Below are positions 33,939 to 41,630 of a stretch of DNA of 64,000 nt, in pieces. Made by a program: the position numbers and the translations under genes. The notes under the pieces were generated by a model. It was given only the letters and a program-made list of their open reading frames with translations. It was not told where the DNA came from and did not search any database. Numbering within the stretch: position 1 is the stretch's first letter; every line of letters starts with the position of its first letter. Origin of the DNA: Pseudomonas iridis (lineage in GTDB: Bacteria; Pseudomonadota; Gammaproteobacteria; Pseudomonadales; Pseudomonadaceae); contig NZ_JACXXO010000015.1 in the NCBI RefSeq assembly GCF_017980685.1, positions 62,001 through 126,000 on the forward strand, in the 5' to 3' direction.

Positions 33939-34117
33939 TGTTCATCTTCCTTGATGCGTTGTGCATGTGAAGGAGTCTGTACGGCGAAGCCATGTATGGA
34001 CAGTCGTAAAAGGGGGCGGGAAGCTGATCTGTTTTCGCTGGTTTATGTGGGAAAAAACACGCCAGGAGCCGTCCATGTGAAAGGACTACTCGCACATGGA
34101 CGTCTGTCTGATTGTGT
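33939..34117 (-). promoter_or_regulatory. Control region of the monooxygenase cluster with CATGTG repeats
   Basis: GTCCATGTG (34071-34079) and CACATGGAC (34093-34101) form a 9-bp inverted repeat. A near copy of the left arm, GTGCATGTGAAGGAGTCT, lies at 33961-33978, and CATGTATGGACAGTC at 33991-34005. Such repeated half-sites fit an operator for an AraC-family regulator, possibly the GlxA-like protein encoded immediately upstream. The inverted repeat could instead be a transcript-end hairpin for that gene. Confidence 0.5.
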
Positions 34118-35113
34118 TTATGCAGCCTGCTGAAACTGCTGCCGATACTGGTTCGGCGACAATTCGGTGTGCTGACGGAACAGCCGCGCGAAGAAGCTCG
34201 CATCGTCATAACCGACTTCATAACTGATGGTCTTGATGCTCTTGCGGCTGGCGGACAACAAGCCCTTGGCCGTTTCGATGCGCAGGCGTTGCAGATAGTG
34301 CAGGGGTTTGTCGCCGGTGGCGGTCTGGAAGCGGCGCATGAAATTGCGGATGCTCATGCCGTGCTCGCGCGCGACGTCCTCGAAGCGAAACTTGTCGGCG
34401 AAGTGCTCTTCGAGCCAGTGCTGGATCTGCAGGATGATCACGTCCTGATGCAGCTTCTGCCCGCCAAAACCGATGCGGCCCGGCGAGTAGCTGCGCTGCA
34501 CTTCGTAGAGGATGTCGCGCGCTACAGCCTGTGCGACGTTGGCGCCGCAGAAGCGCTCGATCAAGTAGATGTAGAGGTCGCAGGCCGAGGTGGTGCCGCC
34601 GGCACAGTAGAGATTGTCTGCGTCGGTCAGGTGTTTGTCCTGATTGAGGTAGACCTTCGGGAAGCGCTCGGTGAAAGCGTTGAAAAAGCGCCAGTAGGTC
34701 GTAGCTTCCTTGCCATCGAGCAGGCCGGCCTCGGCCAGCCAGAACACCCCGGTGGCTTCGCCGCACAGGACGGCACCGCGAGCGTGTTGCTCACGCAGCC
34801 ACGGCAGGACTTGCGGGTAGCGGGTGCACAGCGTGTCGAAATCGTCCCAGAACGCCGGGAGGATGATGATATCGGTATTTTCCAGGCCGCCGTCCACTGG
34901 CATGACCACATTACTGAAGCTTTTCACCGGCTTGCCATCGGGGCTGACCAGGCGGGTTTCGAACGCAGGAGTCAGGCCTTGGCCCAGTTGCTTGCCGTAA
35001 CGCAGGCTCGCCACATGGAAGAAGTCCTTGGCTTGCATGAGTGTGTAGGCGAAAACCTGGTCGATCGCCAGGATGCTGACGCGCCGCAAGGGCGTGGAGA
35101 CGTGCTTGGACAT
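34118..35113 (-). CDS. GlxA-family transcriptional regulator (DJ-1/PfpI + AraC)
   Basis: A 331-residue two-domain regulator. The N-terminal half (about 10-200) is a DJ-1/PfpI-like domain with the elbow segment VLCGEATGVFWLAEAGLL; the C-terminal 100 residues form an AraC helix-turn-helix pair (FEDVAREHGMSIRNFMRRFQ, TISYEVGYDDASFFARLFR, LSPNQYRQQF). Known members (GbdR, ArgR, CdhR types) respond to amines and amino-acid derivatives. It is upstream of, and codirectional with, the monooxygenase cluster and divergent from the acyl-CoA dehydrogenase; either could be its target. Confidence 0.9.
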   Translation of the reverse strand: MSKHVSTPLRRVSILAIDQVFAYTLMQAKDFFHVASLRYGKQLGQGLTPAFETRLVSPDGKPVKSFSNVVMPVDGGLENTDIIILPAFWDDFDTLCTRYPQVLPWLREQHARGAVLCGEATGVFWLAEAGLLDGKEATTYWRFFNAFTERFPKVYLNQDKHLTDADNLYCAGGTTSACDLYIYLIERFCGANVAQAVARDILYEVQRSYSPGRIGFGGQKLHQDVIILQIQHWLEEHFADKFRFEDVAREHGMSIRNFMRRFQTATGDKPLHYLQRLRIETAKGLLSASRKSIKTISYEVGYDDASFFARLFRQHTELSPNQYRQQFQQAA

Positions 35114-35264
35114 AATTCAACTTTTGTTTTGTTTTTATAAGGGAAAGTGGTCACCAGACGGCTGGATCGTCTTATTTTTTGTCGGATGTGTCCAGTGTCC
35201 TCTATCGGAGGGGAGGCTTAGTCTCTGAAGGACACAGCCCTCCAACAAGAAAGAAAGGTGCCGC

Positions 35265-36401
35265 ATGATCCCCAGAACCTTGTTCAGTTCCGAGCACGAA
35301 TTGTTCCGCGACAGCGTACGAACCTTCCTCGAAAAAGAGGCCGTGCCGTTTCACGGGCAATGGGAGAAACAAGGCCACATCGACCGTAAACTCTGGAACA
35401 AGGCAGGGGAGGCGGGGATGCTCTGCTCGCATCTGCCGGAAGAGTACGGAGGCTTGGGGGCGGACTTTCTTTACAGTGCGGTGGTGATCGAAGAGGTTGG
35501 GCGATTGGGCCTTACCGGCATCGGTTTTTCGTTACATTCAGACATTGTTGCGCCGTACATCCTGCATTACGGCAGCGAAGCGCTGAAGCATAAATACCTG
35601 CCGAAACTGGTGTCGGGCGAGATGGTCACGGCCATTGCCATGACTGAGCCCGGCGCGGGTTCCGACCTGCAAGGCGTCAAGACCACCGCCGTGCTGGACG
35701 GTGACGAGTACGTGATCAACGGCTCCAAGACCTTTATCACCAACGGCTTTCTTGCTGATCTGGTGATTGTCGTCGCCAAGACCGATCCGAAGGCCGGCGC
35801 CAAGGGGACGAGTCTGTTTCTGGTGGAGGCGAATACGCCGGGCTTCGAGAAGGGCAAACGCCTGGAGAAGGTCGGAATGAAGGCCCAGGATACGTCGGAA
35901 TTGTTCTTCCAGGACGTACGCGTGCCGAAGGAAAATTTACTGGGGCAGGCCGGGGCGGGGTTCGCTTACCTGATGCAGGAATTGCCGCAAGAACGGTTGA
36001 CCGTGGCGATTGGTGGTCTTGCTTCGGCAGAAGCAGCGTTGCAATGGACAATCGATTACACCCGTGATCGCAAGGCATTCGGCAAGGCGATTGCCGATTT
36101 CCAGAACACCCGCTTCAAACTGGCGGAAATGGCCACGGAAATTCAGATCGGTCGCGTGTTCGTTGATCGCTGTCTTGAGCTGCATCTGCAAGGCAAGCTC
36201 GACGTGCCGACGGCCGCGATGGCCAAGTACTGGGGCACCGACCTGCAATGCAAGGTGCTCGACGAATGCGTGCAGTTGCACGGCGGTTACGGGTTCATGT
36301 GGGAATACCCGGTGGCTCGGGCGTGGGCGGATGCGCGGGTGCAGCGGATTTATGCCGGCACCAATGAAATCATGAAGGAGATCATTGCGCGGTCGCTTTG
36401 A
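35265..36401 (+). CDS. Acyl-CoA dehydrogenase (long-chain/LCAD type)
   Basis: A 378-residue FAD dehydrogenase. Family signatures MTEPGAGSDLQG and QLHGGYGFMWEYPV are clear. The C-terminal IYAGTNEIMKEIIARSL lacks the catalytic Glu of the MCAD group and resembles LCAD and isovaleryl-CoA enzymes, in which the base sits in an earlier helix. It catalyses alpha,beta-desaturation of an acyl-CoA in beta-oxidation and passes electrons to ETF. The start is at the ATG after AAGAAAGGTGCCGC. By my recollection it is syntenic with PA4435, next to an aldo-keto reductase. Confidence 0.93.
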   Translation: MIPRTLFSSEHELFRDSVRTFLEKEAVPFHGQWEKQGHIDRKLWNKAGEAGMLCSHLPEEYGGLGADFLYSAVVIEEVGRLGLTGIGFSLHSDIVAPYILHYGSEALKHKYLPKLVSGEMVTAIAMTEPGAGSDLQGVKTTAVLDGDEYVINGSKTFITNGFLADLVIVVAKTDPKAGAKGTSLFLVEANTPGFEKGKRLEKVGMKAQDTSELFFQDVRVPKENLLGQAGAGFAYLMQELPQERLTVAIGGLASAEAALQWTIDYTRDRKAFGKAIADFQNTRFKLAEMATEIQIGRVFVDRCLELHLQGKLDVPTAAMAKYWGTDLQCKVLDECVQLHGGYGFMWEYPVARAWADARVQRIYAGTNEIMKEIIARSL

Positions 36402-36426
36402 GTCTTGCAGTGAGTTGACAGGCCCC

Positions 36427-36489
36427 TTCGCGAGCAGGCTCGCTCCCACAGGTACGGTGATCTCCTGTGGGAACGAGCTTGCTCGCGAA
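36427..36489. repeat. Inverted pair of REP-like palindromes (family A)
   Basis: Arms at 36427-36452 and 36464-36489, separated by only 11 bp, repeat the family A core with two changes in the second arm (GGAACGAGCTTGCTCGCGAA). Located between convergent genes. Confidence 0.85.
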
Positions 36490-36506
36490 GGCGGTGCATC
36501 AAACGA

Positions 36507-37547
36507 TCACGGCGCAGGGTTCGGATGATCCTTGTGAATCGCCTCGATCCCCGCCTGCACTTCATCCGACAGTTTCAGATCGAAACTGGCGATGTTGCTG
36601 TCCAGTTGCTCAAGCGTCGTCGCGCCAATGATGTTGCTGGTGACGAACGGCTGCTGAGTCACGAACGCCAAGGCCATTTGCGCCGGATCCAGACCGTGTT
36701 CACGGGCCAGTGCGACATAACGGCTGCACGCCGCTTCCGATTGCGCGTTGAAATAGCGGCTGAAGCGGCTGTAGAGGCTCAGACGACCTTTTGGTGGGCG
36801 CGCGCCACCTTCGTACTTGCCGGACAGGAAACCGAACGCCAGCGGCGAATAGGCGAGCAAGCCGCATTGTTCGCGGATGGCGATTTCTGCCAGGCCAATT
36901 TCAAAGCTGCGGTTGAGCAGGTTGTACGGGTTCTGGATCGACACGGCACGCGGCCAGCCCCGTGCTTCGGCCAGGGCGAGGAAGCGCATGGTGCCCCACG
37001 GCGTTTCGTTGGACAGGCCGATGTGGCGGATTTTGCCGGCCTTCACTTGCTCGTCGAGTGCTTCGAGGGTGTCTTCAAGTGGCGTCAGGTTGGCTTCGAT
37101 CTTGTGTTTGTAGCCCAGCTGTCCAAAAAAGTTGGTGCTGCGCTCCGGCCAGTGCAGTTGGTAGAGGTCGATGTAATCGGTCTGCAGACGCTTGAGGCTG
37201 GCATCCACCGCTTCCGTGATGTGTTGGCGGTTGTGGCGCAGGTTTTTGTCGCGGATGTAGTCGATGGTGTTGCCGGGGCCGGCGATCTTGCTGGCCAGGA
37301 TCCAGTCGGCGCGATCACCACGGCTTTTGAAGTAATTGCCGATATAACGCTCGGTGGTGGCGTAGGTTTCGGCTTTCGGCGGTACCGGATACATCTCGGC
37401 GGTGTCGATGAAATTGATCCCGGCCTCTTTGGCCCGTTCGATCTGGGCGAAGGCTTCAGCTTCAGTGTTTTGCTCGCCCCAGGTCATGGTGCCGAGGCAG
37501 ATTGCACTCACGTTCAGGTCGGTACGGCCTAGCTGGCGATAGTCCAT
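36507..37547 (-). CDS. NADP(H)-dependent aldo-keto reductase (Tas-like)
   Basis: A 346-residue TIM-barrel reductase. The catalytic tetrad is visible: Asp and Tyr in FIDTAEMYPV, Lys in ILASKIAG and His in YQLHWPERS. The sequence MDYRQLGRTDLNVSAICLGTMTWGEQN is close to E. coli Tas. The enzyme reduces aldehydes or ketones with NADPH; physiological substrate is not known. The start at 37547 follows AAGGAGCACCCG. A longer reading upstream is not coding. Confidence 0.92.
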   Translation of the reverse strand: MDYRQLGRTDLNVSAICLGTMTWGEQNTEAEAFAQIERAKEAGINFIDTAEMYPVPPKAETYATTERYIGNYFKSRGDRADWILASKIAGPGNTIDYIRDKNLRHNRQHITEAVDASLKRLQTDYIDLYQLHWPERSTNFFGQLGYKHKIEANLTPLEDTLEALDEQVKAGKIRHIGLSNETPWGTMRFLALAEARGWPRAVSIQNPYNLLNRSFEIGLAEIAIREQCGLLAYSPLAFGFLSGKYEGGARPPKGRLSLYSRFSRYFNAQSEAACSRYVALAREHGLDPAQMALAFVTQQPFVTSNIIGATTLEQLDSNIASFDLKLSDEVQAGIEAIHKDHPNPAP

Positions 37548-37722
37548 CGGGTGCTCCTTGGGCAAAACAATCATAAAAGCAGGTTGAAATATTTTTCGCA
37601 ATCTGCATAATTGCCGACCTCTTTCTGCAGTGGAAGTGATGCGCCGCCGCCGAAGAATCTTGCCGTTGAACGGACGCGCCGACCCGAGCCCCCGAAAGCG
37701 TCTGTATCCGGCTGCCTTTGAC

Positions 37723-37751
37723 TTGTCAAAGTACGCACTATTCAGTAAGAT
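37723..37751 (+). promoter_or_regulatory. Sigma70-type promoter of rplM-rpsI
   Basis: TTGTCA (37723-37728), a 17-bp spacer and TAAGAT (37746-37751), about 40 bp before the rplM start. The -35 overlaps the palindrome TTGACTTGTCAA (37718-37729). The short leader contains CCGCC/GGCGG, which can form a small hairpin; in E. coli L13 represses its own mRNA, but that cannot be judged here. Confidence 0.65.
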
Positions 37752-37792
37752 CCGCCGTCTAATTTACAGGGCGGCCCCTGAGGCTATAAAGA

Positions 37793-38221
37793 ATGAAAAC
37801 TTTTACTGCTAAACCAGAAACAGTAAAGCGCGACTGGTTTGTCGTCGACGCTGCTGGTCAGACCCTGGGTCGTCTGGCCACCGAAATCGCGAGCCGTCTG
37901 CGTGGCAAGCACAAGCCTGAGTACACTCCTCACGTTGATACCGGCGACTACATCGTCGTAATCAATGCTGAGCAGATTCGTGTTACCGGTGCTAAAACCA
38001 CTGACAAAATGTACTACTCCCACTCCGGTTTCCCGGGCGGCATCAAGTCGATCAACTTTGAAAAGCTGATCGCTAAAGCCCCTGAGCGCGTGATCGAGAC
38101 CGCGGTTAAAGGCATGCTGCCTAAAAACCCGCTGGGTCGCGACATGTACCGTAAGCTGAAAGTCTATGCGGGCGCTGCACACCCACATACTGCTCAGCAG
38201 CCCCAAGAACTGAAGTTTTAA
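37793..38221 (+). CDS. rplM: 50S ribosomal protein L13
   Basis: A 142-residue protein of exactly the family length, starting MKTFTAKPETVKRDWFVVDA and containing the conserved GKHKPEYTPHVDTGDYIVVINA segment. It is an early-assembly protein of the large subunit. It is followed after 14 bp by rpsI, the standard L13-S9 operon. Confidence 0.99.
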   Translation: MKTFTAKPETVKRDWFVVDAAGQTLGRLATEIASRLRGKHKPEYTPHVDTGDYIVVINAEQIRVTGAKTTDKMYYSHSGFPGGIKSINFEKLIAKAPERVIETAVKGMLPKNPLGRDMYRKLKVYAGAAHPHTAQQPQELKF

Positions 38222-38235
38222 CGGAATAGTACATT

Positions 38236-38628
38236 ATGTCGGCGACTCAAAATTACGGCACTGGCCGTCGCAAGACCGCAACCGCACGCGTTTTCCTGCG
38301 TCCGGGTACTGGTAATATCTCCATCAACAACCGTTCGCTGGAAAACTTCTTCGGCCGCGAAACTGCCCGCATGGTAGTTCGTCAGCCGCTGGAGCTGACT
38401 GAGACTGTCGAGAAGTTCGACATCTACGTCACCGTGATCGGTGGTGGTGTAAGTGGTCAGGCTGGCGCAATCCGCCACGGCATCACTCGCGCTCTGATGG
38501 ACTACGACGAAACCCTGCGTGGCGCTCTGCGCAAAGCTGGCTTCGTTACTCGCGACGCCCGTGAAGTTGAACGTAAGAAAGTTGGTCTGCGTAAAGCGCG
38601 TAAGCGTCCGCAGTACTCGAAGCGTTAA
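38236..38628 (+). CDS. rpsI: 30S ribosomal protein S9
   Basis: A 130-residue protein starting MSATQNYGTGRRKTATARVF and ending RKARKRPQYSKR, the universal C-terminal tail that reaches the ribosomal P site. Second gene of the rplM-rpsI operon, closed by the terminator at 38650. Confidence 0.99.
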   Translation: MSATQNYGTGRRKTATARVFLRPGTGNISINNRSLENFFGRETARMVVRQPLELTETVEKFDIYVTVIGGGVSGQAGAIRHGITRALMDYDETLRGALRKAGFVTRDAREVERKKVGLRKARKRPQYSKR

Positions 38629-38649
38629 TTCCGCTTCCGCGTTCAAAAG

Positions 38650-38685
38650 AACGCCCGCCTCCTCACGGAAGCGGGCGTTTTTTTA
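38650..38685 (+). terminator. Rho-independent terminator of rplM-rpsI
   Basis: AACGCCCGC and GCGGGCGTT form the stem with loop CTCCTCACGGAA, followed by TTTTTTTA. Confidence 0.92.
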
Positions 38686-38722
38686 TGCCTGCGATTTATC
38701 AAAAGAATTGCGCTGTGACAAC

Positions 38723-38749
38723 TTGCCACATTCGCAGAGCCCCTATACT
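38723..38749 (+). promoter_or_regulatory. Candidate promoter of the petABC operon
   Basis: TTGCCA (38723-38728) and TATACT (38744-38749) are close to sigma70 consensus, but the 15-bp spacer is short. About 150 nt of leader follow before petA. Confidence 0.45.
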
Positions 38750-38897
38750 GCAAGGCTTGAGGGTGAGAGCTCCGGGTAATTCCCTTGTCAGAATTGGGGC
38801 TTTTCATTACCATTCGGCAAAATTTTTATAAGTAACATTGATTTATTTAGTAGATGCCTGATTTAACAGGCCACAAAAGCTGATGGGAGAGGACTGA

Positions 38898-39491
38898 ATG
38901 AGCAATGACGGCGTGAATGCAGGCCGGCGTCGCTTCTTGGTAGCAGCCACATCCGTGGTGGGTGCTGCAGGAGCGGTGGGGGCTGCGGTCCCGTTCGTGG
39001 GGTCATGGTTTCCCAGTGCCAAGGCGAAAGCCGCTGGTGCACCGGTGAAAGTGAATGTCAGCAAGATCGAGCCAGGACAGCAGATGATTGCTGAGTGGCG
39101 CGGCCAGCCGGTGTTCATTGTCCGCCGTACCGAGGAAATCCTGGGGAATCTTAAAAAGATCGAGGGGCAACTCTCCGATCCGACCTCCAAAAACTCCACG
39201 CAACCCACCTATGTCGACCCTGAAGTGCGTTCGATCAAGCCGGAAATTCTCCTGCTGATCGGGATTTGCACACACTTGGGTTGCTCACCGACCTTCCGTC
39301 CCGAAGTGGCACCTGCGGATCTGGGTAAAGACTGGGTAGGCGGTTATTTCTGCCCTTGCCACGGTTCCCACTACGATCTGGCTGGCCGCGTCTACAAGTC
39401 GCAACCCGCGCCTTTGAACCTGCCAGTTCCCCCGCATTCCTATGAGACCGATGACCTGATTGTCATTGGCGTCGATACGGAGAAAGCGTGA
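38898..39491 (+). CDS. petA: Ubiquinol-cytochrome c reductase Rieske iron-sulfur subunit
   Basis: A 197-residue Rieske protein. An N-terminal twin-arginine-like signal anchor (GRRRFLVAATSVVGAAGAVG) precedes the soluble domain. The 2Fe-2S cluster ligands are Cys124 and His126 (CTHLGC) and Cys152 and His155 (CPCHGSH), with the disulfide cysteines 129 and 154. It transfers electrons from ubiquinol to cytochrome c1 in complex III. First gene of petABC; its stop overlaps the start of the cytochrome b gene. Confidence 0.98.
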   Translation: MSNDGVNAGRRRFLVAATSVVGAAGAVGAAVPFVGSWFPSAKAKAAGAPVKVNVSKIEPGQQMIAEWRGQPVFIVRRTEEILGNLKKIEGQLSDPTSKNSTQPTYVDPEVRSIKPEILLLIGICTHLGCSPTFRPEVAPADLGKDWVGGYFCPCHGSHYDLAGRVYKSQPAPLNLPVPPHSYETDDLIVIGVDTEKA

Positions 39492-40702
39492 TGAGCAAGT
39501 TCATGGATTGGGTTGATGCGCGCTTCCCTGCCACAAAAATGTGGGAAGACCATCTCAGCAAGTATTACGCTCCAAAAAACTTCAACTTCTTCTACTTTTT
39601 CGGCTCGCTGGCGCTGCTGGTTCTGGTTAACCAGATCGTCACCGGTGTCTGGCTGACGATGAGCTACACCCCGTCGGCAGAAGAAGCGTTCGCTTCCGTT
39701 GAATACATCATGCGCGACGTCGAGTACGGCTCGATCCTGCGTCTGCTGCACTCGACTGGCGCTTCGGCGTTCTTCATCGTGGTCTATCTGCACATGTTCC
39801 GTGGTTTGCTCTACGGTTCGTACCAGAAACCGCGTGAGCTGGTCTGGGTGTTCGGCATGCTGATCTACCTGGCGCTGATGGCCGAAGCCTTCATGGGTTA
39901 TTTGCTGCCTTGGGGGCAGATGTCCTACTGGGGTGCGCAGGTGATCATCTCGCTGTTCGGTGCGATTCCGCTGATCGGCGACGACCTGACCCAGTGGATT
40001 CGTGGTGACTACCTGATCTCCGGGATCACCCTGAACCGCTTCTTCGCCTTGCACGTTGTGGCCTTGCCGATCGTGATTCTCGGTCTGGTGGTGCTGCACA
40101 TTCTGGCGCTGCATGAAGTGGGTTCGAACAACCCTGACGGCGTCGATATCAAGAAGCACAAAGACGAGAACGGCATCCCGCTGGATGGCATTCCTTTCCA
40201 TCCGTACTACACCGTGAAAGACATTGTCGGTGTTGTGGTGTTCTTGTTCATCTTCTGCTTTATCGTGTTCTTCTTCCCGGAAATGGGTGGCTATTTCCTC
40301 GAAAAGCCTAACTTTGAACCGGCCAACCCGTTCAAGACGCCAGAGCACATTGCGCCGGTTTGGTACTTCACGCCGTTCTACGCGATCCTGCGGGCGATAC
40401 CGGACAAGCTCATGGGCGTTATCGCCATGGGCGCGGCCATTGCAGTGCTGTTCGTCTTGCCGTGGCTCGATCGCAGTCCGGTCAAGTCGATGCGCTATAA
40501 AGGCTGGATGAGCAAAATCTGGCTGGTGGTGTTCTGCATTTCGTTCGTGATCCTCGGCATTCTCGGCGTTCTGGCGCCAACCCCGGGTCGTACGTTGCTG
40601 TCGCAGGTCTGCACCTTCCTGTACTTCGCCTACTTCATTCTGATGCCGTTCTACACCAGGCTCGAGAAGACCAAACCGGTTCCGGAAAGGGTGACTGGCT
40701 GA
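39491..40702 (+). CDS. petB: Cytochrome b of the bc1 complex
   Basis: A 403-residue integral membrane protein with the diheme histidine pattern (LLHSTGASAFFIVVYLHMFR and LHVVALPIVILGLVVLHIL) and the PEWY-equivalent quinol-site block APVWYFTPFYAILR. The ATG at 39491 shares one base with the petA stop codon; the GTG three bases earlier is an alternative. It forms the quinol oxidation and reduction sites of complex III in the inner membrane. Confidence 0.97.
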   Translation: MSKFMDWVDARFPATKMWEDHLSKYYAPKNFNFFYFFGSLALLVLVNQIVTGVWLTMSYTPSAEEAFASVEYIMRDVEYGSILRLLHSTGASAFFIVVYLHMFRGLLYGSYQKPRELVWVFGMLIYLALMAEAFMGYLLPWGQMSYWGAQVIISLFGAIPLIGDDLTQWIRGDYLISGITLNRFFALHVVALPIVILGLVVLHILALHEVGSNNPDGVDIKKHKDENGIPLDGIPFHPYYTVKDIVGVVVFLFIFCFIVFFFPEMGGYFLEKPNFEPANPFKTPEHIAPVWYFTPFYAILRAIPDKLMGVIAMGAAIAVLFVLPWLDRSPVKSMRYKGWMSKIWLVVFCISFVILGILGVLAPTPGRTLLSQVCTFLYFAYFILMPFYTRLEKTKPVPERVTG

Positions 40703-41484
40703 TGAAAAAGTTATTTTTCGCTCTGATTTTTGCTGCTTTGCCTGCCCTGTCTTTCGCGGCACCACACGGTGGTCCGGAACTGGAAAAAGTCGACATTGAC
40801 GTCGGCGACAAGGCCGCTCTGCAGGATGGTGCGCGTACCTTTGCCAACTATTGCATGGGTTGCCACAGTGCCAAGTTTCAGCGTTACGAGCGGGTTGCCG
40901 ATGATCTTGGCGTACCCCACGAACTGATGCTGGAGAAGCTGGTGTTCACTGGCGCCAAGATCGGTGACCACATGAACATCGGCATGCAGCCGGACGACGC
41001 CAAGACCTGGTTCGGCGCAGCGCCGCCGGATCTGACGCTGGTGGCTCGCGTTCGTGGTACTGACTGGCTCTACGGTTACCTGAAGTCGTTCTACGAAGAC
41101 CCTGCACGTCCATGGGGCGTGAACAACAAGGTCTTCCCGAACGTCGGCATGCCTAACGTGCTGGTCGGCCTGCAAGGTCGTCAGGTCGTAGGTTGCAAAC
41201 AGGTGCAGATCGTCGAGGACGGCAAGAAGCAATATGATCCGCTGACCGGTACGCCTCTGACTCACGAAGCGTGCGATCAACTGACCATCGTGCCGAAATC
41301 CGGTGCTCTGAATGAAGAGCAGTTCGATGAGAAGGTCAAGAATCTGGTAACCTTCCTGGCTTACTCGGCTAACCCGGTTAAGCTGCAACATCAGCGCATC
41401 GGTACTTACGTTTTGCTGTACCTGGCGTTCTTCTTTGTGTTCGCCTATTTGCTCAAGCGTGAATACTGGAAAGACGTGCACTGA
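40702..41484 (+). CDS. petC: Cytochrome c1
   Basis: A 260-residue precursor: signal peptide (MKKLFFALIFAALPALSFAA), heme c site Cys51-x-x-Cys54-His55 in NYCMGCHS, and a C-terminal membrane anchor (YVLLYLAFFFVFAYLLKREYW). Periplasmic electron acceptor of the bc1 complex. It starts on the last base of the cytochrome b stop codon, so translation is coupled. Confidence 0.98.
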   Translation: MKKLFFALIFAALPALSFAAPHGGPELEKVDIDVGDKAALQDGARTFANYCMGCHSAKFQRYERVADDLGVPHELMLEKLVFTGAKIGDHMNIGMQPDDAKTWFGAAPPDLTLVARVRGTDWLYGYLKSFYEDPARPWGVNNKVFPNVGMPNVLVGLQGRQVVGCKQVQIVEDGKKQYDPLTGTPLTHEACDQLTIVPKSGALNEEQFDEKVKNLVTFLAYSANPVKLQHQRIGTYVLLYLAFFFVFAYLLKREYWKDVH

Positions 41485-41507
41485 TACGCTTCAAGCATTG
41501 CTGTTGA

Positions 41508-41595
41508 TCGCGCGCGCCCAAGGGCGCCTCCGACAACGTAGCGCCTGGTAAGCCAGGTGTTGCGGGAGGCGCCCTCTGGGCGCGCGCGTTTTTCC
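41508..41595 (+). terminator. Long imperfect hairpin ending petABC
   Basis: CGCGCGCCCAAGGGCGCCTCC pairs almost completely with the segment ending at 41588 (GGAGGCGCCCTCTGGGCGCG), enclosing a second small stem (CGCCTGGTAAGCCAGG), and is followed by GTTTTT. At over 80 nt it is far longer than a usual terminator and occupies nearly the whole gap before sspA. Confidence 0.8.
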
Positions 41596-41630
41596 GGTTC
41601 CGATAATTTCAACAAGCGAGGAGGATCGCC

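Noticed and set aside
28630..34117. A two-gene auxin (iaaM-iaaH) operon
   Set aside because: The amidase is a nitrilase-fold enzyme and not an IaaH-type amidase-signature protein, and nothing in the sequence fixes tryptophan as substrate. Described as an amino-acid monooxygenase cluster instead.
39440..40765. A 441-codon antisense frame opposite cytochrome b
   Set aside because: It is the shadow of petB and contains no domain; the petABC genes are complete and overlapping on the other strand.
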